Part shown: positions 8,640-17,545 of the stretch, piece after piece | Layout of the letters: each line of letters starts with the position of its first letter | How positions within the stretch are numbered: position 1 is the first letter of the stretch | From: Gammaproteobacteria bacterium | GTDB lineage: Bacteria; Pseudomonadota; Gammaproteobacteria; Pseudomonadales; Pseudohongiellaceae | Direction of reading: 5' to 3' | Assembly: GCA_026710425.1 (NCBI GenBank) | Contig: JAPORB010000190.1 | Coordinates: 1-36,994, forward strand | Length of the DNA: 36,994 nucleotides | The notes under the pieces: generated by a model | What the model was told of the DNA's origin: nothing | Databases searched by the model: none | The model's input: only the letters and a program-made list of their open reading frames with translations | Made by a program: the position numbers and the translations under genes

Positions 8640-9124
8640 TTCGAATATTGATTGTTGAACGCACATGCACCGGGATCAAGACCTGCAAAACAGAATGGCC
8701 AAACTCCTTCTGCTCAAGGCTGTTATCTTCCTATGGTGAAATCCCGGCTTATGTTTTGCTTGGCGGTCCGAGTTTCGGCAGGACTTTGGCTATCATGAAA
8801 GAGTCAGATAGAGACGATGTCATCTACATCTCAACTAGGGATTTCATCACATTTGGAGATAAACACAAATGCGATGGCAAAATTCTGTTCATTGACGGTC
8901 TAGATGAAGTTAGATCAGGTTCGACAAATGCTCAATCATCTTTTGATCTGGTTAGTTCAAATTTGGAAAAACTGGGATGCCCCAAGTTTCGACTTTCCTG
9001 TCGTGAGGCTGACTGGTTTGGCAAGGAGGATTTTGAACGACTGAAGCAGATAGTACCGGATGGTACAGTTTCAGAACTGAATTTAGATCCTCTACCTGAG
9101 CAAAATTTGATAGTGCTCAATTGA
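8636..9124 (+). pseudogene. Truncated NACHT-type STAND NTPase remnant
   Basis: The 162-residue frame retains a recognisable NTPase core. A degenerate P-loop GGPSFGRT sits at 43-50 where GxxGxGKT is expected, so the Lys is replaced by Arg. A good NACHT Walker B, ILFIDGLDEV, is at 83-92, and a sensor-like strand FRLSCREADW is at 118-127, followed by LNLDPL. Relatives I recall with this CREADW block are proteins of many hundred residues, often in defence loci. Here the frame ends right after the NTPase core, with no helical or repeat sensor domain in the following 214 bases. The ruined P-loop and the lost C-terminus both argue for a dead gene. It begins inside the stop region of the preceding ATPase gene; TTG 8636 is only the limit of the open frame. 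Confidence 0.7.
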
Positions 9125-9338
9125 AATTGCAGTTACCACCATGTAGATCAGGGTCACAAACTGCGTCAGAGCTTGATAAAAGGCTTACAGCAACGCTCAG
9201 TCTAGAAGCAAGAGGGAAAATTTCGATTTGCGTTATTGATATAGAATGCTAGGTTGAACCATCAGCTTCCCCTACCGTTAGATGAATGCGGTAATTTCGA
9301 GCCCATTCAATATACAGGCTTTTATAGCCAACTCAACA

Positions 9339-10394
9339 CTATACCGAGTAAACCTTCTGCGCTGTGCCATAGAACAAAGCATGTTTCTCTTCCTCGGTAA
9401 AATCAGCTGTCATTTTCTTGAATCCGTTCCATAGTGCTGGATAGTTGATCGACAGCCTGTCGACAGGAAAATTGCTTTCAAACATACATCGTTCTGGCCC
9501 AAAACAATCAATCATATGCAGATAGAATTGCTTCTGTCTGCGGACAAACTCATCAGAATTCGGCGGGCGACATGCCTGGTCCCAGCCAAAGCCGTTATCG
9601 GGCATCGCCAGCCCCCCAAGCTTTGCGTAAACATTGCTACACTTGGCTAGGTCAGCCATATCTTGCTTCCATTGTTGGAAGATATTTTCTCGGCAATTTT
9701 GATAAATGCCCACGCCAAGTGGCGTTCCAAAGTGATCTAGTACCAGTGTACATTCCGGCACATCTCGTGCCAGATCAAGAAAGTCTCGATTTTGGTGATG
9801 GTAATGCCAGGCATCAAAAGTCAGATTCCTGGCACCCAGCAGACGAAGCCCTTTACAAAAGGATTCCTGACTGTAAAGGTTGGGGGGCGCATTCCCGGCA
9901 ATAAATAAATCCTTAGGATGATTGTCACGGGCGGCTGCATGCCGTATGCCTCGAAATCTGCCGCCGCAGATTGCTTTGTGCTTGTCCAGTAACTCAATCA
10001 ACTGATATTCGTTGGCTCCGGCCAAGGTAAGATCGGCATGGGCAATGATACCTGCGACCGTTGCCTGATCCTCCACTTGTTCACTCTGTCTGGCCAGTTC
10101 GGCAATGTAGGTGGTTTCTCCCAGTGGGCGAAGATAGTCCGGACCCTCCCGCAAATAGAAGGCACGACACTCCATAAATAGTGTCTTTTGTACATTATGC
10201 CCACCACCAGTGTCAGACCATAGCTCTGGCAACAGGTAATTCCGGCCAAAGCGTTTCTTCCACAAGTGATGGTGGGGGTCGATTATGGGGCGCTCGGGGT
10301 CAATGATATCCTCACCCACTTGATCCAACCAGGCATCGGTCCCGGGTTCAGGAAGGGGCATGGATACTTTCTCTGTCGTTGGTGTAGTATGCAA
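9339..10394 (-). CDS. Amidohydrolase family protein (Amidohydro_2, TIM-barrel metal hydrolase)
   Basis: The 351-residue protein has the metal-binding start of Amidohydro_2 enzymes, IIDPHHHLW, with Asp39 and the His41/His43 pair. Later barrel strands follow: FRGIRHAAARD, LTFDAWHYHHQ, LVLDHFGTPLG, and near the C-terminus FESNFPVDR, where an acidic metal or catalytic residue is expected. The family includes hydrolases and decarboxylases of lactones and aromatic acids, such as 2-pyrone-4,6-dicarboxylate lactonase. The exact substrate is open. The start is uncertain: TTG 10394 has GAGAGG 9 bases upstream, while the alternative ATG at 10361 has only a weak site. It is divergent from a sodium:solute symporter 65 bases away, a layout that suggests shared regulation and that the symporter imports a substrate of this pathway. 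Confidence 0.87.
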   Translation of the reverse strand: MHTTPTTEKVSMPLPEPGTDAWLDQVGEDIIDPERPIIDPHHHLWKKRFGRNYLLPELWSDTGGGHNVQKTLFMECRAFYLREGPDYLRPLGETTYIAELARQSEQVEDQATVAGIIAHADLTLAGANEYQLIELLDKHKAICGGRFRGIRHAAARDNHPKDLFIAGNAPPNLYSQESFCKGLRLLGARNLTFDAWHYHHQNRDFLDLARDVPECTLVLDHFGTPLGVGIYQNCRENIFQQWKQDMADLAKCSNVYAKLGGLAMPDNGFGWDQACRPPNSDEFVRRQKQFYLHMIDCFGPERCMFESNFPVDRLSINYPALWNGFKKMTADFTEEEKHALFYGTAQKVYSV

Positions 10395-10459
10395 CCAAGA
10401 TGGCCTCTCTTATCAGGCGAGGTTTAGTACATATTTTACAATAAAAGTGGGAGTCGTGC

Positions 10460-12001
10460 ATGAGCATCTCAGCCTTTGTCATCACGGCCTACTTGGGTTT
10501 TTTCTTCGCACTGGGTATCTTCCTCAATCGTAGCAATAAAAACGCCAACGACTGGGCTATTGGTGGTGGCGGACTGGGGATTTTCATGCTGGCAGCTGGT
10601 GTTGCCGGTACTCGGATTGGCGGAGCCGGTACTTACGGCGTGGCTGGTGATGTCATCAGTGAGGGAATCGGCCACTTGTGGTATGGCATCAACTCCTTTG
10701 CTGCTTTGTTCCTAGTAGGTCTTTTTTTCGTCATTCCCTACCGTCGCCTTAAAGTGGTAAGTGTCGGGCAGATATTTGATCAGCGATTCGGTTCCTATCG
10801 TTGCCAATGGTTAACCAGTTTATGTGTTCAGGCAGAATATCTGGTAGTAAACATCATTGAGCCCTATGTCATTGGTTCTATCGTTAGCGGTGTCACAGGC
10901 CTGCCATTTGCAGTTGGGGTGGCAATCGGTGGCTTTCTCATTGTGACATTTACCGTGACTGGTGGGCTTAAAGGCACGGCGGTTGCCAATATCGTACACA
11001 GCAGCGTTATCATTCTTGGCTTGCTGCTGGTCGGACTGGTTGCAATGAATAACTTCGGTGGCTGGGATGAGGTGGTACGACTGAGTACTGAGCGATTGGC
11101 TGATTCCGGTAGCGACGCGGCTCGCTGGTGGAGCTTTACAGGTATAGGTTGGGCGACCATTATTGCGCTGTTTATTTCAGCCACCATACATACTCCAGCC
11201 GTCTCGGTGTATGCCAACTATGCCAGTTCGGCTGGTCGACAGGATTACCTCATTCCGGGATTTTTCCTGGCAGGTCTGATTGCTTCCCTGATGCCGCTGG
11301 TTGCTGGTTTTATTGGCATCCTCACGATGGCTAACTATGGGGCCGAGAGCGGCCTCGCAAGTTATCTCAACATTGCCCAGCTGGCGATTGACAGTGGGCC
11401 AGTGCTGGGTGCAGTAGCACTGGCGGCGGTACTGGCTGCAGTAATCTCCTCAGGTGCACCCATCCTGCTAGCCAGTGCCACTATGCTGGTTAATGACTGG
11501 TGGCCAGGCGTGAAAAACTTCGACAGTGACCAAAAATTACGCACTTACAAACTGGTCACAGTTGTCTACGGGTCGGCAGGCGCACTGGTTGCCTGGCTTG
11601 GCAATATTACCTCCGTATTGCAGTTGTTATTGCTGGGCTTTGCCATGGTAGTTCCTCCGGCTATTGCTGTGGGCTATGTGTTTTATTGGAAACGGACTAC
11701 CGAACAGGGGGTATTCTGGGGCATCGCCAGCGGATTTGTCGGTGGTGTCATCATGTGGTTGCTTAACACACTGTATGATGGAGATGATAATGCCGCAGCA
11801 GGCGGTTTTGCCCAGTGGTGGTATGAGTTGATTACCATACTCGGGGAGTGGCGAGATCCATCCTACCTTACCTTGCTGTTGCCGATGATGGTAATTCCGG
11901 TGGTGAGCCTTTTTGGTTCAAGATCGCAGTCCGATGAAAACTTGGCCGACCCCTTCTATGCCAGACTGGGGAGATTCCAGAAGAATTTTGATTGGGCCTA
12001 G
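10460..12001 (+). CDS. Sodium:solute symporter (SSS family)
   Basis: The 513-residue protein is almost entirely hydrophobic, with about thirteen membrane segments. It carries SSS-family features: an early AGGLG-like GGGGLGIFMLAAG segment near residue 35, the GTRIGGAGTYG loop near 50, and a conserved VTGGLKGTAVANIVH helix start near 166. It should use the sodium gradient to import an organic solute through the inner membrane. GGGAG lies 7 bases before ATG 10460. The upstream neighbour is a divergent amidohydrolase and the downstream neighbour an exported NHL-repeat protein, so it probably belongs to a small catabolic locus. The substrate cannot be deduced. Confidence 0.92.
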   Translation: MSISAFVITAYLGFFFALGIFLNRSNKNANDWAIGGGGLGIFMLAAGVAGTRIGGAGTYGVAGDVISEGIGHLWYGINSFAALFLVGLFFVIPYRRLKVVSVGQIFDQRFGSYRCQWLTSLCVQAEYLVVNIIEPYVIGSIVSGVTGLPFAVGVAIGGFLIVTFTVTGGLKGTAVANIVHSSVIILGLLLVGLVAMNNFGGWDEVVRLSTERLADSGSDAARWWSFTGIGWATIIALFISATIHTPAVSVYANYASSAGRQDYLIPGFFLAGLIASLMPLVAGFIGILTMANYGAESGLASYLNIAQLAIDSGPVLGAVALAAVLAAVISSGAPILLASATMLVNDWWPGVKNFDSDQKLRTYKLVTVVYGSAGALVAWLGNITSVLQLLLLGFAMVVPPAIAVGYVFYWKRTTEQGVFWGIASGFVGGVIMWLLNTLYDGDDNAAAGGFAQWWYELITILGEWRDPSYLTLLLPMMVIPVVSLFGSRSQSDENLADPFYARLGRFQKNFDWA

Positions 12002-12053
12002 ATCATCTGTTACGAGTCCTACATTGCACGGAGCGCACAACTCAGGAACCATT

Positions 12054-13028
12054 ATGAAATCCACAACTATTTATTGTCTCCTATGGATGTTATTGACTAC
12101 CAGCGAGGTTTTGGCACAAAGACCGAATCGTTTATTGTTTCCGCTGCAGGCTTACACTCTCACCGACTACGAGCCCATTGAGTTTAGTGATGCCTTCAAT
12201 ATGCCCGCCGCTTTCATGGACGAGTCCTATGCTGCCATTCAGGTCACAAACGAGGGCAATCTGTTGATCTTCAGCCGAGGCAGTAGGCCTTTTCTTGAAT
12301 TCACCTCAGGCGGTGATTTTATTCGATCATTTGGATCACAGGACCTTGTGCGTCGGGCCCATGGTCTGACTCTTGATGAAGAGGGTGGTATCTGGATTAC
12401 CGATGTGGCTGATCATGTGGTCATGAAACTGGACTCCGAAGGAAATGAACAATTGACCATCGGAACGAGGGGTCACAACGGTCTGTGGGATGAGGCAACG
12501 GGTGAATATTTTCTTGATCAGCCCAATGATCTGGCTCTGGATTCACAAGGCAATGTCTACATTGCGCAGGGTCATGGTGCTGGCGAACCCAGGGTTCTGA
12601 AATTTTCACCGAACGGAAACTTTATCCGGCAGTGGGGAAGTCGAGGCTTTGATCAGGGTCAGTTCTGGATGGCACATGCCATTGAGATAGATGCCAATGA
12701 CATCGTCTATGTGGCAGATCGCGAAAATATGCGTATTCATCGCTATGATACGGAGGGAAACTTTCTGGGCGAGTGGTTGTTTGATGCCATGGTGTGTGCC
12801 CTGCATTTGCATACTGATGGCTACCTGTATATCACCACCGGCTTTGACGGCCAGCTGGCCCGAGTTGACATGACAGGACGGGTATTGGGTGCTATTGGCC
12901 GACCCGGACGTGGCAATGGCGAGTTTGGCGAGGCTCATGCCCTGACCCTGGACCTTGAGGACAATGCATACATAGCCGATGTCATCAACCGGCGCATCCA
13001 GAAATATGCAAGAGTATCCGATCAGTAA
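12054..13028 (+). CDS. Secreted NHL-repeat beta-propeller protein
   Basis: The 324-residue protein begins with a signal peptide (MKSTTIYCLLWMLLTTSEVLA, likely cut before QRPN). It continues with repeated NHL-type blades, visible as GLTLDEEGGIWITDVADHVVMKL, DLALDSQGNVYIAQ, AIEIDANDIVYVADRENMRIHRY and ALTLDLEDNAYIADVINRRIQKY. Each blade has the hydrophobic-D-x-x-G/N-x-hydrophobic-Y-hydrophobic-A-D pattern. Such six-bladed propellers include peptidylglycine lyase-like enzymes and binding proteins; I see nothing that settles which. ATG 12054 is chosen because AGGA lies 6 bases before it and it starts the signal peptide; the frame is open further upstream to 11913 but overlaps the symporter gene there. 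It follows the symporter by 52 bases and is likely co-transcribed. Confidence 0.85.
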   Translation: MKSTTIYCLLWMLLTTSEVLAQRPNRLLFPLQAYTLTDYEPIEFSDAFNMPAAFMDESYAAIQVTNEGNLLIFSRGSRPFLEFTSGGDFIRSFGSQDLVRRAHGLTLDEEGGIWITDVADHVVMKLDSEGNEQLTIGTRGHNGLWDEATGEYFLDQPNDLALDSQGNVYIAQGHGAGEPRVLKFSPNGNFIRQWGSRGFDQGQFWMAHAIEIDANDIVYVADRENMRIHRYDTEGNFLGEWLFDAMVCALHLHTDGYLYITTGFDGQLARVDMTGRVLGAIGRPGRGNGEFGEAHALTLDLEDNAYIADVINRRIQKYARVSDQ

Positions 13029-13045
13029 CCCTTGAGTCTGATCGG
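13018..13045 (+). terminator. Possible weak terminator after the NHL-protein gene
   Basis: An 8-bp perfect inverted repeat (CCGATCAG at 13018-13025 and CTGATCGG at 13038-13045) spans the stop codon, with a 12-base loop and only TTT following. The position fits a transcription end. The loop is long and the T-run short, so it may be a chance repeat. Confidence 0.3.
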
Positions 13046-13211
13046 TTTAGTGTGGCTATTGTTTTAATCGAATCGACAGTTTAATCCGTGGTTTGTCAGC
13101 AACAGTTGAAAATACCGATTCACTTTTCTCAATGTTGAAAAATGTATCCAAGGCAAGTTTTGACATTGCGGTGTTCGGAGTCAAAGCATGTGAGAATCTG
13201 CATATCCTGTT

Positions 13212-14777
13212 TTAGCCGCCGACCTGTATCAGAAAGGGGCCGGGTGTAAGGTAACTGTTCTGCAACAAATCACACAACTGTTCAGTGGTGTCAGCCTTGG
13301 CTCCCGGCACACCAAAGCCCTGCGCCAGAGAAACCCAGTCAAGTTTCGGATTGCCAAGATCAAAAAGGCTGGCGGCTATTTCGCCCATATTCTCCGCTTC
13401 AAGCCGGGCATACTCCACATTTAGAATATTGTAGCTATTATTGGCAAAAATCACCGTGGTTACATTCAGCCCCTCACGCGCTTGTGTCCAAAGGCACTGC
13501 AAGGTGTAGGCTGCACCGCCGTCGCCCAGCAAGGCAAGTACCGGTCGGTCGGGGCAGGCCAATGCAGCTCCCGTGGCGCAGGGACCTCCCTGACCGATGG
13601 CACCGCCAGTCAGACTGAGCCAGCTGTTACGAGCTGTATTCTGGCAATGGAAATAAGCAGCATTGCCGGCACCTGAGTCGGAGCAGACGATGACTTCTTC
13701 CGGCAACGTGGCTGCCAGGGACTGAATCGTGGTCTTGCCGTTAATCTCACCGGTTGGTCTGGCCACTTCGTCTTGCTCAAAATATTGGACTGCTTGATCT
13801 TTAACATCTAGACGTTCGGCCAAGTGCTGCAAGGCATCAATTGAATCCTCTTCAATGGCAGAAAGGCGGGTGACATTGCAACCTTCCGGCACTAGTTGGC
13901 CCGGTATGCCGGGGTACGCGAAAAAGCTGGCCGGGATTTCACCACCTACCAGGATCAACTGCTTAGTGCCTTCCAGAGTGGACAGAATTTGTTCAGGAAA
14001 ATAGGGCAGACGCTCAACTGCTACGCGACCCGGCCCACCATCAACTCGTGCCGGAAAAGTACTGTTGAGCAGACGACATCCGGTTTTGGCTGCAATGCGG
14101 CTAGCTGCCTCCAAAGCCGGTTGTTCGGTGGCCTGATTTTCCAGTAGTAGGGCAGTGCCCAGGCTGTTGGAGAGTACTTTTGCAACTGTTTTCACTGCCT
14201 GTTCGGAAACCCGGGCACGCTGAGGAACTGGATTGGGTTTGGCTGGCCCTGGTGACTCCCCCCAGGTGGCATCAGCCCCCATAATGAGGGAAGCAATCTG
14301 TCCGGTAGATCCCGTGGATTGGCGCAGGCAGGCAGTATAGGCATCGGCACCATCCCGGGCCAAGGTTTCTGAGGTGGGACTGGAATGAATCCAACAAGAG
14401 AAGTTTCTGGCGAGTGTGTCAATATTGGAAGTCAGTGGTGCATCGAATCCAATGTGATAGTGTGGATGGTTGCCAATGAGGTTGATCATCGGGGCATTGC
14501 TTCGTCTGGCATTGTGCAGGTTTGCTATCCCGTTGGCCAATCCCGGCCCCAGATGTAGGAGGGTGGCGGCAGGCTTGCCCGTCATGCGGCCTATGCCGTC
14601 CGCCGCACCGGTGCAGACGCCCTCAAATAGGGCCAGCACCGAACGCATTCGCGGTACGGCATCCAGTGCCTGCACCAGATGCATTTCCGAAGTTCCTGGA
14701 TTGGCGATGCAGAAATCCACTCCGCAATCCGCCAGTGTATTGATTAGAGCAGTAGCACCGTTCATTTTCTCGGTCAT
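13212..14777 (-). CDS. Acetolactate-synthase-like thiamine pyrophosphate enzyme
   Basis: The 521-residue protein has the three-domain layout of the pyruvate-oxidase/acetolactate-synthase family. The N-terminal PYR domain carries the catalytic Glu (Glu52 in LALFEGVCTGAADG) and a GKPAATLLHLGPG loop. The C-terminal PP domain has the TPP motif beginning GDGGAAYTLQ and ending FANNSYN about 28 residues later. It should cleave or condense 2-keto acids using TPP and Mg2+. No regulatory small subunit is adjacent and no other branched-chain biosynthesis gene is present, so a catabolic 2-keto-acid decarboxylase or lyase role is as likely as acetolactate synthesis. ATG 14777 has GAAGGA 10 bases upstream; a TTG at 14795 is an alternative. 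Confidence 0.9.
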   Translation of the reverse strand: MTEKMNGATALINTLADCGVDFCIANPGTSEMHLVQALDAVPRMRSVLALFEGVCTGAADGIGRMTGKPAATLLHLGPGLANGIANLHNARRSNAPMINLIGNHPHYHIGFDAPLTSNIDTLARNFSCWIHSSPTSETLARDGADAYTACLRQSTGSTGQIASLIMGADATWGESPGPAKPNPVPQRARVSEQAVKTVAKVLSNSLGTALLLENQATEQPALEAASRIAAKTGCRLLNSTFPARVDGGPGRVAVERLPYFPEQILSTLEGTKQLILVGGEIPASFFAYPGIPGQLVPEGCNVTRLSAIEEDSIDALQHLAERLDVKDQAVQYFEQDEVARPTGEINGKTTIQSLAATLPEEVIVCSDSGAGNAAYFHCQNTARNSWLSLTGGAIGQGGPCATGAALACPDRPVLALLGDGGAAYTLQCLWTQAREGLNVTTVIFANNSYNILNVEYARLEAENMGEIAASLFDLGNPKLDWVSLAQGFGVPGAKADTTEQLCDLLQNSYLTPGPFLIQVGG

Positions 14778-15038
14778 GGGGTTGAAGTCCTTCAAGTTTG
14801 GCAGAAATAACCAATCATACCATTTACAGTGCAGCCACTTGTTAGCAACATATTTATTACCGATTTGCAGACAGTGACGAGTTTCCTTTTTTAAGGTGCT
14901 GTTGTTAGTACGCCCGGTGTTGGTTTAGGTTACGCAAAGTTTTGGATGGTTTAATCTCAACGGATAGATCTTTCGTGAATAGGACTGCCATCGGATTAGA
15001 CTTCACCCTTTGGCATGGTTTTGATAAAGTTTGATGTC

Positions 15039-15998
15039 ATGAATAAAACTCTGCCTATTTTTATTTTCCTGATGTTACATGTTGGTACCACTGTATATGC
15101 TCAGGACAACTATACAGCACCACACACCGAGTGGGGACAACCAGACTTGCAAGGAGCCTGGAACTTTTCAACCAATATTCCCATGCAGCGTCCGGCGATG
15201 TTCGGCGACAAGGATTTTCTTACAGAGGAAGAGATTGAGACCCGAACGAACCAGACCGAACTGGGACTGCAGGCTCTCAATAACGTTGGTTCAGGTGGAT
15301 ACAATATCTTCTGGCTGGAAATGGGCAGCGGTAGGGATAACCGCACATCTCTGATTACCTATCCAGAAAACGATCGGTTGCCTGATCTGGTGGAGGGATC
15401 GTCCACACTCAATGGGGGGCTTGGACCCGGATGTTGCAGGGAGGGGTCGGTGCGGTTGGTTGTAGGTGGCATCGCCAAGGATGGCCCAAAAGACCGGTGT
15501 GTGGTTGGTTTAAACGCCCGGCCGCCATTCTTTCCCAGCCTTTATAACAACAATATTCAGATGGTATAAAGTCACGAAACCATGGTGCTGGTAATAGAGA
15601 TGGTTCACACAACTTGTCTTGTGCCACTTGAAGATCAGCCACCACTGGATGACAGTATCAGGTTATGGTCGGGCAGTTCCGGGAGTTACTGGGAAGGCGA
15701 TACCTTGGTGGTGGAAACCTTGAACTTCAGTGATCTGACACAAAGTTTCAATGGCGTGGGCACTGCCGCCAACAAGCGGATCATTGAACGCTTTACCCGC
15801 ACGGAACCCTACACTCTGGAGTATGAATTCACGGTGGAAGATCCCGCCACTTTTAAGGATAAGGTTACGGCAATGATTCCCATGGTAAAGGTAAACGGGC
15901 AGATTCATGAGTATGCCTGCCATGAAGAAAATTATGGCATGGTCAATCTTCTCAGAGGTCAGCGTATGGCTGAGGTCCGGGTAGAAGAAAGGCCATAG
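15039..15998 (+). pseudogene. Secreted protein of the PDL(Q/S)GxWN type, interrupted by one in-frame TAA
   Basis: The gene would encode about 318 residues, but a TAA at 15567-15569 splits it. The N-terminal part has a signal peptide ending near VYAQ and the motif WGQPDLQGAWNFST, as in a widespread family of uncharacterised exported proteins. The C-terminal part continues in the same frame with EMVHTTCLVPL, YWEGDTLVVETLNFSD, ERFTRTEPYTLEYEFTVEDP and YACHEENY, all of which belong to that same family. Homologs I recall have a Gln-like residue after YNNN-x-Q-hydrophobic-V, so the TAA most simply came from CAA. Either the gene is dead, or two fragments are made (an internal ATG follows at 15582), or readthrough occurs. 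No clear ribosome binding site is seen; ATG 15015 is an alternative start. Confidence 0.75.
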
Positions 15999-16133
15999 GG
16001 CAGGCAGATCGACTGCTTGTTGGCATCATCGCATGCTGCTTAAATGATGCTGACCATCAGGTTTGGCCTGGGACTGAAGCCGTAAAGTGTTCGGCCATCA
16101 TCAACTTGAACTGGCGGGGGAGCCGGAAGGCAA

Positions 16134-17528
16134 ATGACTTTCGAGCAAATCAGGTGCAGCAAATTGGCCCGTCGCCTTGGTGGTTGGCGGACAGGCAGTC
16201 TGTTGCTACGGGCACTGGCCCTGAGTTTGGTACTGTCAGGAACGGTTAGCGGAGCGCAATTTTCAGAAATTGCTACCAGTCAATACCCGGTGCCTGCGGA
16301 TATGAGTGGCGTGCATTTCTATCTCATTACCGTGGATGTCGGTGACAGTGTCTGGGACAATTTTGGCCATACAGCTTTGCGGGTCTATGATGAAAACTCC
16401 AATTCAGATCTGGTTTATAACTGGGGGGTGTTTGATGTCAATGACAGTATTGCCGTTTTTGCATTCAACTTTTTAAGAGGAGTCTTGAATTACCGGTTGG
16501 CAATCAGCTCGCCAGCAATTGAGTTTGATCTCTATCGGTCCCAGCAACGCACGGTTTGGCAGGACCGGATTAACCTTACCAATCCGCAAAAAGAAATTCT
16601 GTATCGTCGCCTGGCCTGGAATGCAGAAGCAAACAATCGGGGGTATGCGTATCATTACCACTATGATAACTGCACCACGCGGGTGCGAGACTACTTGAAT
16701 GAAGCAATGGATGGTATGGTAGAGACCAGTTTTTCTGGGAAAACTTCCGAGACTTTTCGCGACAAGATTCGAAACCATTATGCATCCACACCCCTGATTG
16801 GGTTTTCTCTTGATGTGCTGATGAACAGCAATATTGACACCCTCATAAGTGAATGGGAGAGCTTGTACCTGCCACTAACACTGAGAAGCACACTGAGCAT
16901 GCTGGAATCTGATGTGGCGGAGGATGGCGGACGTTTGCCACTACTTTCCGATTCGCAGGTTATTGTCGAGTTCCCAGCACCAACGGTGGCGACTGACCCC
17001 TTCCATATCGCATCAGTCGGGTTATTGGCACCGGTTCTGTTGCTGTTCTTGATGTTGAAAAGGACTCCTGTGAATTCATTTGCAAGTCGTTCAAGAATCG
17101 GTATAAAGCAGGAATCATTTAGTTTCCGCCTGCTGGGGTTGTTGGGGTTGACGACTTCCCTGTTCAGTGGTGTTTACGGAATCCTAATGCTGGTTAGCTG
17201 GTTTATTTCGGGTCATGTTGATACGCATCACAATGTGAACCTGTTGCTGTTTTGGCCCACTGACCTGCTGGGTATTGTGATCGCCCTGCAATGGCTTTTT
17301 CTATGCAAGCCCTGGCCCATGACCCACAACAGTACCCCATTCATCCATTACTATTTTCTGGCTCATGTGCTTGCCATGATGGTTTATGCCGTTATAGTTC
17401 TGCTGGAGCTGGTGACGCAGGAACTGAGCATGATTCTGACCTATGTGGTTCCTGGATTTTTTCTTTTCACTATATTGATCTGGATAGCTGGTTTTCAGCC
17501 GGCAAGACCGAGAGACATGGTTTTTTAA
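16134..17528 (+). CDS. DUF4105 / Lnb-like N-terminal domain membrane protein
   Basis: The 464-residue protein has a signal or anchor segment at about 24-38. A periplasmic domain (60-270) follows, with the family's two hallmark sites: NFGHTALRV (His79) and YHYDNCTTRVRDYL (Cys180), a possible Cys-His catalytic pair. The C-terminal third has about five membrane segments (about 286-304, 329-357, 365-385, 395-420, 425-445). The domain is called DUF4105, later associated with Lnb, a lipoprotein N-acyltransferase of Bacteroidota. Whether this protein does such chemistry in a proteobacterium, which normally uses Lnt, is open. GGAAGG lies 4 bases before the ATG. A lipase-like esterase gene follows after 17 bases and is probably co-transcribed. 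Confidence 0.82.
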   Translation: MTFEQIRCSKLARRLGGWRTGSLLLRALALSLVLSGTVSGAQFSEIATSQYPVPADMSGVHFYLITVDVGDSVWDNFGHTALRVYDENSNSDLVYNWGVFDVNDSIAVFAFNFLRGVLNYRLAISSPAIEFDLYRSQQRTVWQDRINLTNPQKEILYRRLAWNAEANNRGYAYHYHYDNCTTRVRDYLNEAMDGMVETSFSGKTSETFRDKIRNHYASTPLIGFSLDVLMNSNIDTLISEWESLYLPLTLRSTLSMLESDVAEDGGRLPLLSDSQVIVEFPAPTVATDPFHIASVGLLAPVLLLFLMLKRTPVNSFASRSRIGIKQESFSFRLLGLLGLTTSLFSGVYGILMLVSWFISGHVDTHHNVNLLLFWPTDLLGIVIALQWLFLCKPWPMTHNSTPFIHYYFLAHVLAMMVYAVIVLLELVTQELSMILTYVVPGFFLFTILIWIAGFQPARPRDMVF

Positions 17529-17545
17529 CTGCAACGGGAGAGTTC

